Shown: positions 26,637-35,667 of the stretch, piece after piece
Layout of the letters: every line of letters starts with the position of its first letter
Position numbering within the stretch: position 1 is the stretch's first letter
Origin: Rhodanobacter thiooxydans LCS2
GTDB lineage: Bacteria; Pseudomonadota; Gammaproteobacteria; Xanthomonadales; Rhodanobacteraceae
Assembly: GCF_000264375.1 (NCBI RefSeq)
Contig: NZ_AJXW01000024.1
Coordinates: 1 to 64,000, forward strand
Direction: 5' to 3'
Length of the DNA stretch: 64,000 bases
The notes under the pieces: generated by a model
Told to the model about the DNA's origin: nothing
What the model saw: the letters and a program-made list of their open reading frames with translations, nothing else
Database searches by the model: none
Made by a program: the position numbers and the translations under genes

Positions 26637-27311
26637 TCAGAACCACTCGACGCGGGTAATCGCGCGGCCCAGCGCCTTTTCCACTTTCTTGCACAACGCG
26701 GGCGTGCCGTTGACCAGCACCGGTTCGGCAGCCTGCTTCAGCATCGCCGCGTCGTACATCGAGTCGCCGTAGGCGACCTGCCAGGCGGTAACGCCGTGCT
26801 CGGTCAGCGACTGCACCTTGCGCGGACCCACGTTGTGCCACCGCAGGCGCATGCCGAACCAGCCGGGCCGCAGCTGCGAGGCGAGCACCTCCAGGTCATC
26901 CAGACCCAGCTGGCGCAGGATGCCGCAGGCCAGGGTGTGCTCGCAGCCGGTGACCACGATCACGCGGTCGCCGGCCAGCTGGTGCCGGCGCAGCGCCTGC
27001 AGGCCGTCGCGGCAGAACTGCCCGGGACGGCGCGCCAGCAGCGCGGCGTAGGCGTCGGCGGTGCTGCGGTAGCGCCGCTCGCCCAGCCCCAGCAGGCCGA
27101 TCGCCGCCAGCATGCGCAGCGACCAGCGACGCGAGAACGGCCGCAGCACCAGCAGCAGCGGCGCGGCCAGCACGGCCAGCGCATAGCGCCACGGGCCGCG
27201 GCGATAGCGCTCGCGCACGAACAGGTAGAACGAGTCGCCGCGGATCAGCACGCCGTCGAAATCGAACAGCACCACGCGCGGCGACGCCGCCTCGGTTTCC
27301 CCTTCCGTCAT
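26637..27311 (-). CDS. HAD-family phosphatase
   Basis: A 224-residue HAD hydrolase. Motif I is VVLFDFDGVLIRGDS, motif II VIVVTGCEHTLA (Thr), and motif III/IV lies near VAYGDSMYDAAML. The helical cap is inserted after motif I and includes a hydrophobic stretch (YALAVLAAPLLLVLRPF), as in the HAD-IB/SerB-like group. It starts 5 nt after the trpC stop, so it is probably in the trp transcript. The substrate is unknown; a link to tryptophan metabolism is only positional. Confidence 0.85.
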   Translation of the reverse strand: MTEGETEAASPRVVLFDFDGVLIRGDSFYLFVRERYRRGPWRYALAVLAAPLLLVLRPFSRRWSLRMLAAIGLLGLGERRYRSTADAYAALLARRPGQFCRDGLQALRRHQLAGDRVIVVTGCEHTLACGILRQLGLDDLEVLASQLRPGWFGMRLRWHNVGPRKVQSLTEHGVTAWQVAYGDSMYDAAMLKQAAEPVLVNGTPALCKKVEKALGRAITRVEWF

Positions 27312-27316
27312 GATCG

Positions 27317-28111
27317 TCACGACAGGGCGAACAGCCGCTTGAGTTCTCTGCCGGGGTCTTCGGCGCGCATGAACGCCTCGCCGACCAGGAACGCCTGGAT
27401 GCCGCCCGCGCGCAGACGCGCCACGTCTTCTGGAGTGTGGATGCCGGACTCGGCCACCAGCACGCGGTCGTACTCGATCAGCCCCTGCAGGGCCAGCGAG
27501 GTCTCCAGCGAGGTCTCGAAGCTGCGCAGGTTGCGGTTGTTCACGCCGATCAACGGCACCGGCAGCGCTTGCGCGCGCTCCAGCTCCTCCTCGTCGTGCA
27601 CCTCGCACAGCACGTCCAGGTCGAGCTCCGCCGCCAGCAGCGACAGTTGCAGCAGCACGTCGTCATCCAGCGCCGAGACGATCAGCAGCACGCAGTCGGC
27701 GCCGATCGCGCGGGCCTCGTACACCTGGTAGGCGTCGATGATGAAATCCTTGCGCAGCACCGGCAGTGAGCACGCCTCGCGCGCCTGCTGCAGGAACGCT
27801 TCGCTGCCCTGGAAGAAATCGCTGTCGGTCAGCACCGACAGGCAGGCAGCGCCGGCCGCCGCGTAGCTCCTGGCGATCGCGGCCGGGTCGAAGTCGGTGC
27901 GGATCAGCCCCTTGCTCGGGCTGGCCTTCTTCACCTCGGCGATCACCGCCGGCAGGCCGGCGTCGATCTTGGCCTCGATCGCCGCGGCGAACCCACGGGT
28001 GCCAGGCAGCTCGGCGATGCGCGCGACCAGCTCGGCTTCCGGCAGCCGGGTCCGTCGCTCGGCCACCTCTTCGGTCTTGCGCGCAAGAATGCGATTGAGG
28101 ATGTCAGTCAT
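27317..28111 (-). CDS. trpC: Indole-3-glycerol phosphate synthase
   Basis: It closes the indole ring in tryptophan synthesis (CdRP to indole-3-glycerol phosphate). The 264-residue single-function enzyme shows [34 protein letters not shown] with the catalytic Lys, [35 protein letters not shown] and [12 protein letters not shown]. It is not fused to TrpF. It is third in trpG-trpD-trpC with a 61-nt gap after trpD. Confidence 0.96.
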   Translation of the reverse strand: MTDILNRILARKTEEVAERRTRLPEAELVARIAELPGTRGFAAAIEAKIDAGLPAVIAEVKKASPSKGLIRTDFDPAAIARSYAAAGAACLSVLTDSDFFQGSEAFLQQAREACSLPVLRKDFIIDAYQVYEARAIGADCVLLIVSALDDDVLLQLSLLAAELDLDVLCEVHDEEELERAQALPVPLIGVNNRNLRSFETSLETSLALQGLIEYDRVLVAESGIHTPEDVARLRAGGIQAFLVGEAFMRAEDPGRELKRLFALS

Positions 28112-28172
28112 GGCATCTCACTGTGGTGTGGGGCGCGTCCGGTGCGCTAGAGGATACCGGCGCCGCGTGCAG

Positions 28173-29231
28173 CTACCGCGAAGGGGCAAGCCGCCGGGTG
28201 GCTGCCACGAAGGCCTGCATTTTCGCATGCGCCGCACCGCTGGCAATCGTGGCGCGGGCCAGCTCGATGCCTTCGCCGATCGAAGCGGCCACGTCGGCGG
28301 TGTACAGCGCCGCGCCGGCGTTCAGGCAGACGATATCGTGCTGCACGCCATGACGTCCCTGCAGCACGCCCAGCAGCATGCCCTTCGACTCGTCCGCATT
28401 CTCCACCCGCAGGTTGCGGCTGGACGCCATCGCCAGGCCGAAATCCTCCGGCTCCACCTCGTACTCGCGCACCACGCCGTCGCGCAATTCGCCGACCAGG
28501 GTCGCCGCGCCCAGCGAGATCTCGTCCAGACCGTCGCGGCCCCACACCACCAGCGCATGCCGCGCGCCGAGCTGCTGCAGCACGCGCACCTGGATGCCGA
28601 CCAGGTCGGGATGGAACACGCCCATCAGGATGTTCGGCGCACCCGCCGGGTTGGTCAGCGGGCCGAGGATGTTGAACAGCGTGCGCACGCCCATTTCCTT
28701 GCGCACCGGCGCCACCACCTTCATCGCCGGGTGGTGGTTCGGCGCGAACATGAAGCCGATGCCGGTCTCGGCCATGCACTGCGCGACCTGCGCCGGCGCC
28801 AGCTCGATCGCCGCGCCGAGCGCCTCCAGCACGTCGGCGCTGCCGGACTTCGACGACACGCTGCGCCCGCCGTGCTTGGCGATGCGCGCGCCGGCCGCGG
28901 CCGCCACGAACATCGCGGTGGTGGAGATGTTGAAGCTGGAGGCGCCATCGCCGCCGGTGCCGACGATGTCGACGAAGTGCGGGTGCGCGGGCGCGTCCAC
29001 CTTCGCCGACAGCTCGCGCATCACCCGCGCCGCGCCGGTGATCTCGCCCACGGTTTCCTTCTTCACGCGCAGGCCGGTGATGATCGCCGCGGTCATCAGC
29101 GGGCTCACCTCGCCGCCCATGATCTGCCGCATCAGCGCGATCATCTCGTCGTGGAAGATCTCGCGGTGCTCGATCGTGCGCTGCAACGCTTCCTGCGGCG
29201 TGATGGTGATCTCGCGGGCGTGACTGTTCAT
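28173..29231 (-). CDS. trpD: Anthranilate phosphoribosyltransferase
   Basis: It joins anthranilate to PRPP. The 352-residue product contains the PRPP loop [50 protein letters not shown] and [11 protein letters not shown]. The ATG at 29231 overlaps the trpG stop (ATGA), so translation is coupled. It is unfused to TrpG, as in Xanthomonas and Pseudomonas. Confidence 0.96.
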   Translation of the reverse strand: MNSHAREITITPQEALQRTIEHREIFHDEMIALMRQIMGGEVSPLMTAAIITGLRVKKETVGEITGAARVMRELSAKVDAPAHPHFVDIVGTGGDGASSFNISTTAMFVAAAAGARIAKHGGRSVSSKSGSADVLEALGAAIELAPAQVAQCMAETGIGFMFAPNHHPAMKVVAPVRKEMGVRTLFNILGPLTNPAGAPNILMGVFHPDLVGIQVRVLQQLGARHALVVWGRDGLDEISLGAATLVGELRDGVVREYEVEPEDFGLAMASSRNLRVENADESKGMLLGVLQGRHGVQHDIVCLNAGAALYTADVAASIGEGIELARATIASGAAHAKMQAFVAATRRLAPSR

Positions 29232-29824
29232 GCCGCCGCCCTCAGCGGCTGACTCAGGAAATTGCGCAGCAGGTCGTGGCCGTGCTGGGTCAGGATGGAT
29301 TCGGGGTGGAACTGCACGCCCTCCACCGCCAGCGTCTTGTGCTTGAGGCCCATGATCTCGTCGATCGAGCCGTCCGGGTTTTCCGTCCACGCAGTGACTT
29401 CGAGGCAGTCTGGCAGCGAGCCCTGCTCCACCACCAACGAGTGGTAACGCGTCGCCTCGAACGGATTCGGCAGGCCGGCGAACACGCCCTGCCCGCGATG
29501 GATCACCGGCGAGGTCTTGCCGTGCATGATCCGCTTGGCGCGGACCACCCTGCCGCCGAACACCTGGCCGATCGCCTGGTGGCCCAGGCACACGCCGAAC
29601 ACCGGGATCTCGCCGGCCAGCTCGCGCAGCACGTCCAGCGACACGCCCGCATCGTCCGGCGTGCCCGGCCCCGGCGAGATCATGATGTGCGAGGGCCTGA
29701 GCGCGCGGATGCCGGCCACGTCCAGCGCATCGTTGCGCACCACCTTGACCGCCTGCCCCAGCTCGCCCAGGTACTGCACGAGGTTGTAGGTGAAGCTGTC
29801 GTAGTTGTCGATCATCAGGAGCAT
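29228..29824 (-). CDS. trpG: Anthranilate synthase glutamine amidotransferase subunit
   Basis: It supplies ammonia from glutamine to TrpE. The 198-residue class I amidotransferase begins [19 protein letters not shown] and has ISPGPGTP, the catalytic Cys in [13 protein letters not shown] and the His-Glu pair in [14 protein letters not shown] 29824 gives the conserved start; the longer frame adds 13 residues. The partner trpE is outside this window. As in many proteobacteria it may also serve p-aminobenzoate synthase (PabA). Confidence 0.95.
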   Translation of the reverse strand: MLLMIDNYDSFTYNLVQYLGELGQAVKVVRNDALDVAGIRALRPSHIMISPGPGTPDDAGVSLDVLRELAGEIPVFGVCLGHQAIGQVFGGRVVRAKRIMHGKTSPVIHRGQGVFAGLPNPFEATRYHSLVVEQGSLPDCLEVTAWTENPDGSIDEIMGLKHKTLAVEGVQFHPESILTQHGHDLLRNFLSQPLRAAA

Positions 29825-29924
29825 GGCGGGAGTCGCTTCGGTCGCATTGGCGCAGTGCGTCATGATAACCGCACGCGCGCCACCGCGCCGGGTCGCCGCC
29901 CCGCGCGGCTGTCACCGCGTCAAT

Positions 29925-31172
29925 TCACGGAAGCGCCTGACCGAGGTCGCGCCGCGATTGCCGGGCGACGAGGCTGGTGGCGGTGATGTCGCCGGTGACG
30001 TTGCCCAGCGTGGCCAGCGCGTCGGGAATGGTGTCGACCGCCAGCATCAGGCCCAGCGGACTAAGCGGCAGGCCCATCGCCTGCGCCACCGGCAGGTTGG
30101 TGGCAATGAAGGTGACCTGGCCCGGCAGGCCGACCGAACCCAGGCTGATCACCACCGCCAGCAGTGCGCCAGCCAGCAGTTGCGCGGTGCTGAGGTCGAT
30201 GCCGTAGGCCCAGGCGATGAACACCGCCGAGGTGACGTACTGCACCGGGCTGGTCAGGCGGAACAGGCTCACCGCCATGGGCAGCACCAGCGCAGCCACC
30301 TGCTTCGGGTAGCCGAGCCGGCGGTCGGCACTTTCCAGCATCGCCGGCAGCGAGGCCAGCGACGACTGCGTGCTGATCGCCACCACCTGCGCCGGTACCA
30401 GCGCCAGCGCGAAACGGCGTAGCTTCTCGCCGCCGAAGACCACTGCGAGCGGCAGCATCATCACGGTGACCGACAGATACTGCAGGCATTCCACCAGCAC
30501 GTACACGCCGAGCGCGCTGAGCATGCCCAGGCCCGAGCGGGCGCAGACCGAAAGAATCAGCGCGAATACGCCCAGCGGCGCGATCCACAGCACCCAGCGC
30601 ACGATCACGATCATCGCGTCGGCGATCGCCTGGAAGAACTCCATCAGCAGCGCCCGCCGCGCCGGCGCGATCCGGGTCAGCGCGAAACCGAGGAACAGCG
30701 CGAACACCACCAGCGGCAGCATCGCACTCTGCGCTGCGGCCATGATCGCGTTGTTCGGCACGATCGCCACCAGCGTGTCGATCCAGTTCGGCGCCGCCTG
30801 CGCGGCCGCCGGCATGCTGGCATGGTCGAGTGCGGCGATCAGCGCCGGGTTGCGCGGGAACAGCGAAAATACCAGCGGCGCGGCCAGCGCCGCAAACAGC
30901 GCGCCGCCGGTCAGCACCACGATGAACACCACGATCGCGCGGCGCGCGATGCGGCCCGAGGCGGCCGCGTCGGTGGCGGTGTTGACGCCCACCACCACCA
31001 GCGCCAACACCAGTGGCACCACCGTCATCTGCAGCGCGTTCAGCCACAGCTTGCCGATCGGCTGCGCCACGTTCGCCACCTGCAGCGCCACGGTTTCGTT
31101 CCAGCCGGCCAGCAGCAGGCCGATCACCGCGCCGGCAGCCAGGCCGGTCAGCACCCGACTGGTGGCACTCAC
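29925..31172 (-). CDS. Dicarboxylate/amino acid:cation symporter (DAACS)
   Basis: A 415-residue inner-membrane carrier of the GltP/DctA/EAAT family with about eight helices and two re-entrant hairpins. Family marks are ALQMTVVPLVLALVVVGV, the serine-rich hairpin STQSSLASLPAMLES and the substrate-site region MLAVDTIPDALATLGNVTGD. Members import Glu, Asp or C4-dicarboxylates with Na+ or H+. GTG 31172 overlaps the upstream YkuD gene (GTGA). Next to genes that break murein peptides to Ala and Glu, uptake of glutamate or a related amino acid is a reasonable guess. Confidence 0.88.
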   Translation of the reverse strand: MSATSRVLTGLAAGAVIGLLLAGWNETVALQVANVAQPIGKLWLNALQMTVVPLVLALVVVGVNTATDAAASGRIARRAIVVFIVVLTGGALFAALAAPLVFSLFPRNPALIAALDHASMPAAAQAAPNWIDTLVAIVPNNAIMAAAQSAMLPLVVFALFLGFALTRIAPARRALLMEFFQAIADAMIVIVRWVLWIAPLGVFALILSVCARSGLGMLSALGVYVLVECLQYLSVTVMMLPLAVVFGGEKLRRFALALVPAQVVAISTQSSLASLPAMLESADRRLGYPKQVAALVLPMAVSLFRLTSPVQYVTSAVFIAWAYGIDLSTAQLLAGALLAVVISLGSVGLPGQVTFIATNLPVAQAMGLPLSPLGLMLAVDTIPDALATLGNVTGDITATSLVARQSRRDLGQALP

Positions 31173-31942
31173 CGCGCAGCCTCCGCCAGCGCCGGCAGTT
31201 GCCACGATGCACGCAGGCGTTCGTACTCGGCCTGTGGCAGCAGCACGAACACCGGATGCTCCTGCGGCTTCAACCAGGCCAGCAGTTTCTGCATCAGCGC
31301 CGGCGTCATCGCGGTGCAGCCGGCGGTGGCGTCGGTGGGCGACTTCCACAGATGCGCGAAGATGCAGCTGCCGCCCTGCGGCGTCGCCTGCGCATTGTGC
31401 TCGATCACGAAGCCAAGCCGGTAGCGCTGGTCGCCGTTCGCATGCAGGTCGCGCCGCATCGGCTCGCTGGAACCCTTCACCGCCTCCAGGCCCACCACGT
31501 TCGCGTCGACGATGCGGTTGTATTGCGCCGCGCCGCTGACGTCCATGCAGTAATCGGTGGCGGTGAGCGCGCGGTACGGCAGCGCGGTGGCCGCGTGCGC
31601 GGCGTAGCCGAACGCCTCGCCGATGTGGAACACGCCGGCCGGGCTGCGGTTGTCACCCTCGCGCTTCACCGGGCCGCCGGTTTGCGGCGCGCTCAGGCCC
31701 AGCCCCCAGCCGGCACCGCTCTTGCCCATGGTCACCGGCGTGGGCGTGACGACTTCCAGCCAGGCACCGCCGCGCCGCTCGTAGGCGCGCAGCTCGCCGT
31801 GGTCGGCGTTCCAATCACTGGTGGTGACCACGATCATCTGACGGGCGTTCCGCCACGACGAATCCGCGGCGCCAGCGTGCGCGACACCGGCAAGCATGAC
31901 GGCGAACGTCAGCAAGCCCAACGTGCGGAAGCAAACAGTCAT
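31169..31942 (-). CDS. Secreted L,D-transpeptidase (YkuD) family protein
   Basis: A 257-residue exported protein with a signal peptide (FRTLGLLTFAVMLAGVAHA). The catalytic region shows FVIEHN (motif His), then SCIFAHLWKSPTDATAGCTAM with the catalytic Cys. This is a diverged YkuD motif in which the usual SHGC is replaced by a TAGC-type ending. GDNRSPAGVFHIGEAFGYA is also family-like. Such enzymes form 3-3 crosslinks or cut L,D bonds in peptidoglycan. It is coupled to the symporter gene and follows the RpiR gene after a repeat-filled gap. Confidence 0.82.
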   Translation of the reverse strand: MTVCFRTLGLLTFAVMLAGVAHAGAADSSWRNARQMIVVTTSDWNADHGELRAYERRGGAWLEVVTPTPVTMGKSGAGWGLGLSAPQTGGPVKREGDNRSPAGVFHIGEAFGYAAHAATALPYRALTATDYCMDVSGAAQYNRIVDANVVGLEAVKGSSEPMRRDLHANGDQRYRLGFVIEHNAQATPQGGSCIFAHLWKSPTDATAGCTAMTPALMQKLLAWLKPQEHPVFVLLPQAEYERLRASWQLPALAEAAR

Positions 31943-31980
31943 CGGTTTTCGTCCTGCATGGTGAAGTTACGCAACTCCGC

Positions 31981-32108
31981 AGGGCGGGCACCATCCGCCG
32001 CTTTCGTGAAACAACACGGGCGGCGTATCGAAGAGCCGGCGGACAGTGCCCGCCCTACGGCAAATCCCGAATCCCGGCTTTCAACAGACGAACGTCTGGT
32101 CATCCCGG
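31981..32108. repeat. REP-like palindrome plus shared 40-bp core
   Basis: An imperfect 19-bp inverted repeat (31981-31999 with 32038-32056, AGGGCGGGCAC arms) is followed by a core at 32068-32108. That core is the reverse complement of 46661-46701, with about one mismatch. It fills the gap between the YkuD and RpiR genes. Confidence 0.8.
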
Positions 32109-32111
32109 CCC

Positions 32112-32969
32112 TCACGGCTCCAGCATCAGCTGGATGCGGTCGAGGTTGGCCAGCAGCTGCGCGTGGAGGTCGTCGTGGCCTTCGCACAGCTGCACGAACA
32201 CGCCATCGAGCAGGTGCTGCAGCGCCGACTGGTACAGCAGCGGCTGGATGTACGGCAGCTCGTCGTGCGCCGACACCACCAGACAGAGGTCGGCCAGCGC
32301 GCGCAGCGGGTTCGCGGTGTGCCGCGTCACCGTGATCACCTGCCCGCGGCGCTCGCGGAAATAGCGGGCGATCTTGCACAGCGCCGGGTGGTTGCCGTGT
32401 TCGGAGAACACCAGCAGCACGTCGCCGGCGCTGGCCGCGGAAACGTTCGCGGTCATCCGCGCGGTGTCGAAGTTGTGCACGGTGAGGATGCCCAAGAGCG
32501 ACAGCTTCAGCGCGAAGCCGCGCGCGTGGATGTCGTCCTCGCCTAGCCCGATGATGAACACCTTGCCGGCGCGGCCGGCCTGCTCGATCGCGTCGGCCAC
32601 GGCATGCAGGGTTTCCGGCGGATTGATCAGCCGGGTCGCCTCCTCGGCTTCGGACTTGCGCCGCCACAGGTGGCCGGCGGACGAGCCGCCGCCTTCGCCG
32701 CTGCTCGCCTCCGCGACCTGCGGCGTGTCGCCGTTGTCGGCGCGGGCGATCGCCTCGCCGACCGAATACTTCAGGTCCGGATAGCCCTTGAAGCCCAGCT
32801 TCTGGGTGAACTTGACCACGCTGGACTGGCTGATCCCCAACGCATTGGCCAGTTGCTGCGAGGAGTAGTCGCGCAGCAGCTGCGCGTTCTCCAGGATGAA
32901 GTCGGCGATGCGCCGCTCCACTGCCGACATCTGGTCGCGTTCCGAACGGATTTTGACCAGCGGCGACAT
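32112..32969 (-). CDS. RpiR/MurR-family transcriptional regulator
   Basis: A 285-residue regulator. The N-terminal HTH_6 domain (about 1-77) includes LANALGISQSSVVKFTQKLGF and KGYPDLKYSV; a Ser/Gly-rich linker follows; the C-terminal SIS domain (about 125-260) includes VFIIGLGEDDIHARGFALKL and LLVFSEHGNHPAL. In this family SIS domains bind phosphosugars; E. coli MurR senses MurNAc-6-phosphate. The start overlaps the epimerase stop by one base (TGATG). It is the only regulator in the murein-peptide block and probably controls it. The ligand is inferred. Confidence 0.88.
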   Translation of the reverse strand: MSPLVKIRSERDQMSAVERRIADFILENAQLLRDYSSQQLANALGISQSSVVKFTQKLGFKGYPDLKYSVGEAIARADNGDTPQVAEASSGEGGGSSAGHLWRRKSEAEEATRLINPPETLHAVADAIEQAGRAGKVFIIGLGEDDIHARGFALKLSLLGILTVHNFDTARMTANVSAASAGDVLLVFSEHGNHPALCKIARYFRERRGQVITVTRHTANPLRALADLCLVVSAHDELPYIQPLLYQSALQHLLDGVFVQLCEGHDDLHAQLLANLDRIQLMLEP

Positions 32970-34066
32970 CAGGCTTCGATCCTCTCCAATCCGCGGATCT
33001 CGCGGATGCCCAGTCCGGGGGCATCCGTCACGGAGATTTCCGACTCGTTGAAGATTACCCCACCGTCGACCGGGTTGAACTGGCACAGCGAGGGGCCGTC
33101 CAGGTCGACCTTGGTGATCACGTTGGACTTCGCCACCGCCACGTGCACCGCCGCGGCCACGCTGATCGAGGTTTCCAGCATGCAGCCGATCATGCATTCG
33201 ATGCCGTGCATGCCGGCGATGTCGGCAATGCGCACCGCGTTGGAGATGCCGCCGGTCTTCATCAGCTTGATGTTGATGATGTCGGCCGCGCGCAGGCGGA
33301 TCAGCTCGATCACCTCCATCGGCCCGAACACGCTCTCGTCGGCCATCACCGGCGTATGCACGCGCTCGGTGACGTAGCGCATGCCGGCCAGGTCGCGCGC
33401 CTTCACCGGCTGCTCGATCAGCTCCAGCTTGATGCCGGCGTCCTCCAGCGTCTGCAGCGCGTACACCGCCTGCTTCGCGGTCCAGCCCTGGTTCGCGTCC
33501 AGCCGCAGCAGCGCACGGCCTTCCACCGCCGCGTAGATCGCCTTGACCCGCTCGATGTCGACGCCGATGTCCTTGCCCACCTTGATCTTCAGCGACTCGA
33601 AGCCGCGCTCCACCGCGGAGACCGAGTCGGCCACCATCTTGTCGATGTAGTCCACGCTGATGGTGATGTCGGTGGTGATCACCGGGTCGCCGCCACCCAG
33701 CAGCTTGTACAGCGGCGCGCCGTAGAGCTGGCCCCACAGGTCGTACACCGCGATCTCCACCGCCGCCTTGGCGCTGGTGTTCTTCTCCATCGAGGACTGG
33801 ATCAGCTGGGTGAGGTGGTTGAGGTTGGCGATGTCCTGGCCAATCAGCCGCGGCGAGATGTAGTGGCGGATCGCGTCGATGATCGAGCCGTGGGTGTCGC
33901 CGGTGATCACCGCGGTGGCGGGCGCCTCGCCGTAGCCGACCTGGCCCGTGTCGGTATGCACCATCACCACGATGTCCTCCACCGTGTTGACCGTGCGCAG
34001 CGCCGTCTTGAACGGGGTCTTCAGCGGCACCCGCAGCATGCCGAACTGGATGTCTGTGATCTTCAT
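32969..34066 (-). CDS. ykfB: L-Ala-D/L-Glu epimerase
   Basis: A 365-residue enolase-superfamily enzyme (muconate-lactonising subgroup) that epimerises the Glu in L-Ala-D-Glu released from murein peptides. Catalytic signatures match the dipeptide epimerases: Lys160/Lys162 (LKIKVGKD), metal ligands Asp190 (LLRLDANQGW), Glu218 (LIEQP) and Asp243 (MADES), and Lys267 (NIKLMKTGG). The homologues are YcjG in E. coli and YkfB in B. subtilis. ATG 34066 starts at the conserved MKITDIQFG; the longer frame begins inside a repeat gap. It forms an operon with the RpiR regulator downstream. Confidence 0.9.
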   Translation of the reverse strand: MKITDIQFGMLRVPLKTPFKTALRTVNTVEDIVVMVHTDTGQVGYGEAPATAVITGDTHGSIIDAIRHYISPRLIGQDIANLNHLTQLIQSSMEKNTSAKAAVEIAVYDLWGQLYGAPLYKLLGGGDPVITTDITISVDYIDKMVADSVSAVERGFESLKIKVGKDIGVDIERVKAIYAAVEGRALLRLDANQGWTAKQAVYALQTLEDAGIKLELIEQPVKARDLAGMRYVTERVHTPVMADESVFGPMEVIELIRLRAADIINIKLMKTGGISNAVRIADIAGMHGIECMIGCMLETSISVAAAVHVAVAKSNVITKVDLDGPSLCQFNPVDGGVIFNESEISVTDAPGLGIREIRGLERIEA

Positions 34067-34104
34067 GGATTGGCTTGCTCTGATCCTGTGCGATGACATT
34101 TCAC

Positions 34105-34213
34105 GACGTCATTCCCGCGCAAGCGGTAGATGCTCTTTCAACGGCGAAGCTGGGCATCCATCCTGCTCCGGAGCGGAAAGGCGAAGTGGATTCCCGCTTG
34201 CAAGGGAATGACG
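34105..34213. repeat. MITE-like palindromic intergenic element
   Basis: Outer arms CGTCATTCCCGCGCAAGCGG (about 34107-34126) and 34194-34213 are inverted, with 18 of 20 matching. The middle has TTTCAAC-GGCGAAGCTGGGCATCC, a diverged version of the core in the other elements. It occupies most of the gap between the epimerase and NlpC/P60 genes. Confidence 0.75.
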
Positions 34214-34237
34214 CCGCGAGAGAGGGATGGGTTTCCG

Positions 34238-35641
34238 TCATGGGCGGATGCGCACGATGCTGGTCATGCGGTCGACATAGCTCTGCTGGTCGTTGAACAG
34301 CAGCGGCAGCAGCGGCGTGACCGACACCGCATTGAGCTTGACTCGTGCCTTGCTGCCGTCGGCCTTGCGGTAGCTCATACCGGTGGTGTCGTGGATCACG
34401 TATGGCTGGCCGTGCAGGTGGCCGATTACCATCATCACGTGGGCGGGGATGTAGACCAGGTCGCCCACCTCAAGCGCCTGCGCGGCCTTGAGACGTTCTT
34501 CGCGGCTGTCCTTCGCGGTGAACGCGCGATGTTCCAGCGCGGGGCTGATCGCCTGCCTGCTGGTGTTGCGCGGCATCTCGACGCCCATGCTGCGGTACAC
34601 GTCGGAGACGAAGCCCGAGCAGTCGCGGCCGTCGTAGGCGTGGCCCCAGCCATAGCGCTCGCCGAGGAACTTGAACGCCTGGCGGATGAGGTTGGCGCGG
34701 GTCAGCGGCAGGTAGTCGCTCGCCGTATCGGTGTTCTTCTGCAGCAGCGCCGGGGTGAAGCCGAGCTTGCCGTCGGCCTTGCGCAGCGGCAGTTCGAGTA
34801 CGTGCGCGGCGTACGGAGTCTGCCCGTTGACCGGCTGCTCCGGAGGCAGGCCGGTGGCCAGCGGCACGCGCGTGCCCATATCCAGTTGCAGCTGCGACAC
34901 CGCCGGTTGCTCGCGGGTGAACACGGTGCGCTCGACAGCGCCGGTGACCACCCGGTACGGGGTCTTGTCGGCATAGCCGAACACCTCGGCGGCGCTGCGC
35001 TCGGCCACGTTTTCCTTTTCGGTCCACGCGGCATAGCGCGGGCTGACCACGAACAGCCACCGGCCATCGGCGCTGGCGTGCACGATCGCCACCGGCGTGC
35101 CGGGGAACTCGGCCGTTTCCTGGAAGCGGTCGATGTCGGTATCGCCCTTCACGCTGAATACGCGCAACGCGGTGGGGAACGTGCGCAATGCGGCGCGGCG
35201 CACCACCAGGCCGTAGCGCGTCGGCTGCTGCGCGGGGATCGCGTCCAGGGCGAGGTTGCCGACCGCCGCATCCAGCGTGGCAGCCGGCACCGGCCGGCCG
35301 TCGACGTCGAACAGCGGACGGTCCGGTCGCTCCGACAGTTTCTCGATCCAGCCGGCGATCTGCTCGCGGCCCAGGGTTTTCGGCAACGCGTGCAGGTCGT
35401 GCATGGACGGATCGACCTGCAGCAGTTTCGCGTTCTGCGCCTCGATCGCGGCGCGGTCGAGGATCACGCGGTCCGGCTGCGTCTGTAGACCGATCCAGAA
35501 CGCCGGCGTGAGCTGCGCCTCGTCGACGCCGAGCACGCCAGACGGCGGCACCGTCAGCCCTTCGTTAGCCTCGCGCGCCTGCAGCGGGGCGCCGGCGAAG
35601 GCGAGCGCGAACATGGTGGCGGCAAGCAGGGGGATTCGCAT
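34238..35641 (-). CDS. NlpC/P60 (C40) peptidase with SH3-like domains
   Basis: A 467-residue exported cysteine peptidase. Signal peptide about residues 1-22 (MRIPLLAATMFALAFAG). An N-terminal stabilising region and SH3b-like domains occupy about 100-320 (VVRRAALRTFPTALRVF). The catalytic NlpC/P60 domain holds Cys341 (GRDCSGFVSDVYRSMGV), His401 (PAHVMMVIG) and His417 (YVIHDTTG). The layout resembles YkfC-type gamma-D-glutamyl-diaminopimelate endopeptidases, which release L-Ala-D-Glu from murein peptides. That is precisely the substrate of the epimerase next door. ATG 35641 is preferred (AGGA eight bases upstream); ATG 35668 overlaps the permease stop. Confidence 0.9.
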   Translation of the reverse strand: MRIPLLAATMFALAFAGAPLQAREANEGLTVPPSGVLGVDEAQLTPAFWIGLQTQPDRVILDRAAIEAQNAKLLQVDPSMHDLHALPKTLGREQIAGWIEKLSERPDRPLFDVDGRPVPAATLDAAVGNLALDAIPAQQPTRYGLVVRRAALRTFPTALRVFSVKGDTDIDRFQETAEFPGTPVAIVHASADGRWLFVVSPRYAAWTEKENVAERSAAEVFGYADKTPYRVVTGAVERTVFTREQPAVSQLQLDMGTRVPLATGLPPEQPVNGQTPYAAHVLELPLRKADGKLGFTPALLQKNTDTASDYLPLTRANLIRQAFKFLGERYGWGHAYDGRDCSGFVSDVYRSMGVEMPRNTSRQAISPALEHRAFTAKDSREERLKAAQALEVGDLVYIPAHVMMVIGHLHGQPYVIHDTTGMSYRKADGSKARVKLNAVSVTPLLPLLFNDQQSYVDRMTSIVRIRP

Positions 35642-35667
35642 CGTCTTGGTCCTATGTTGATACCGCA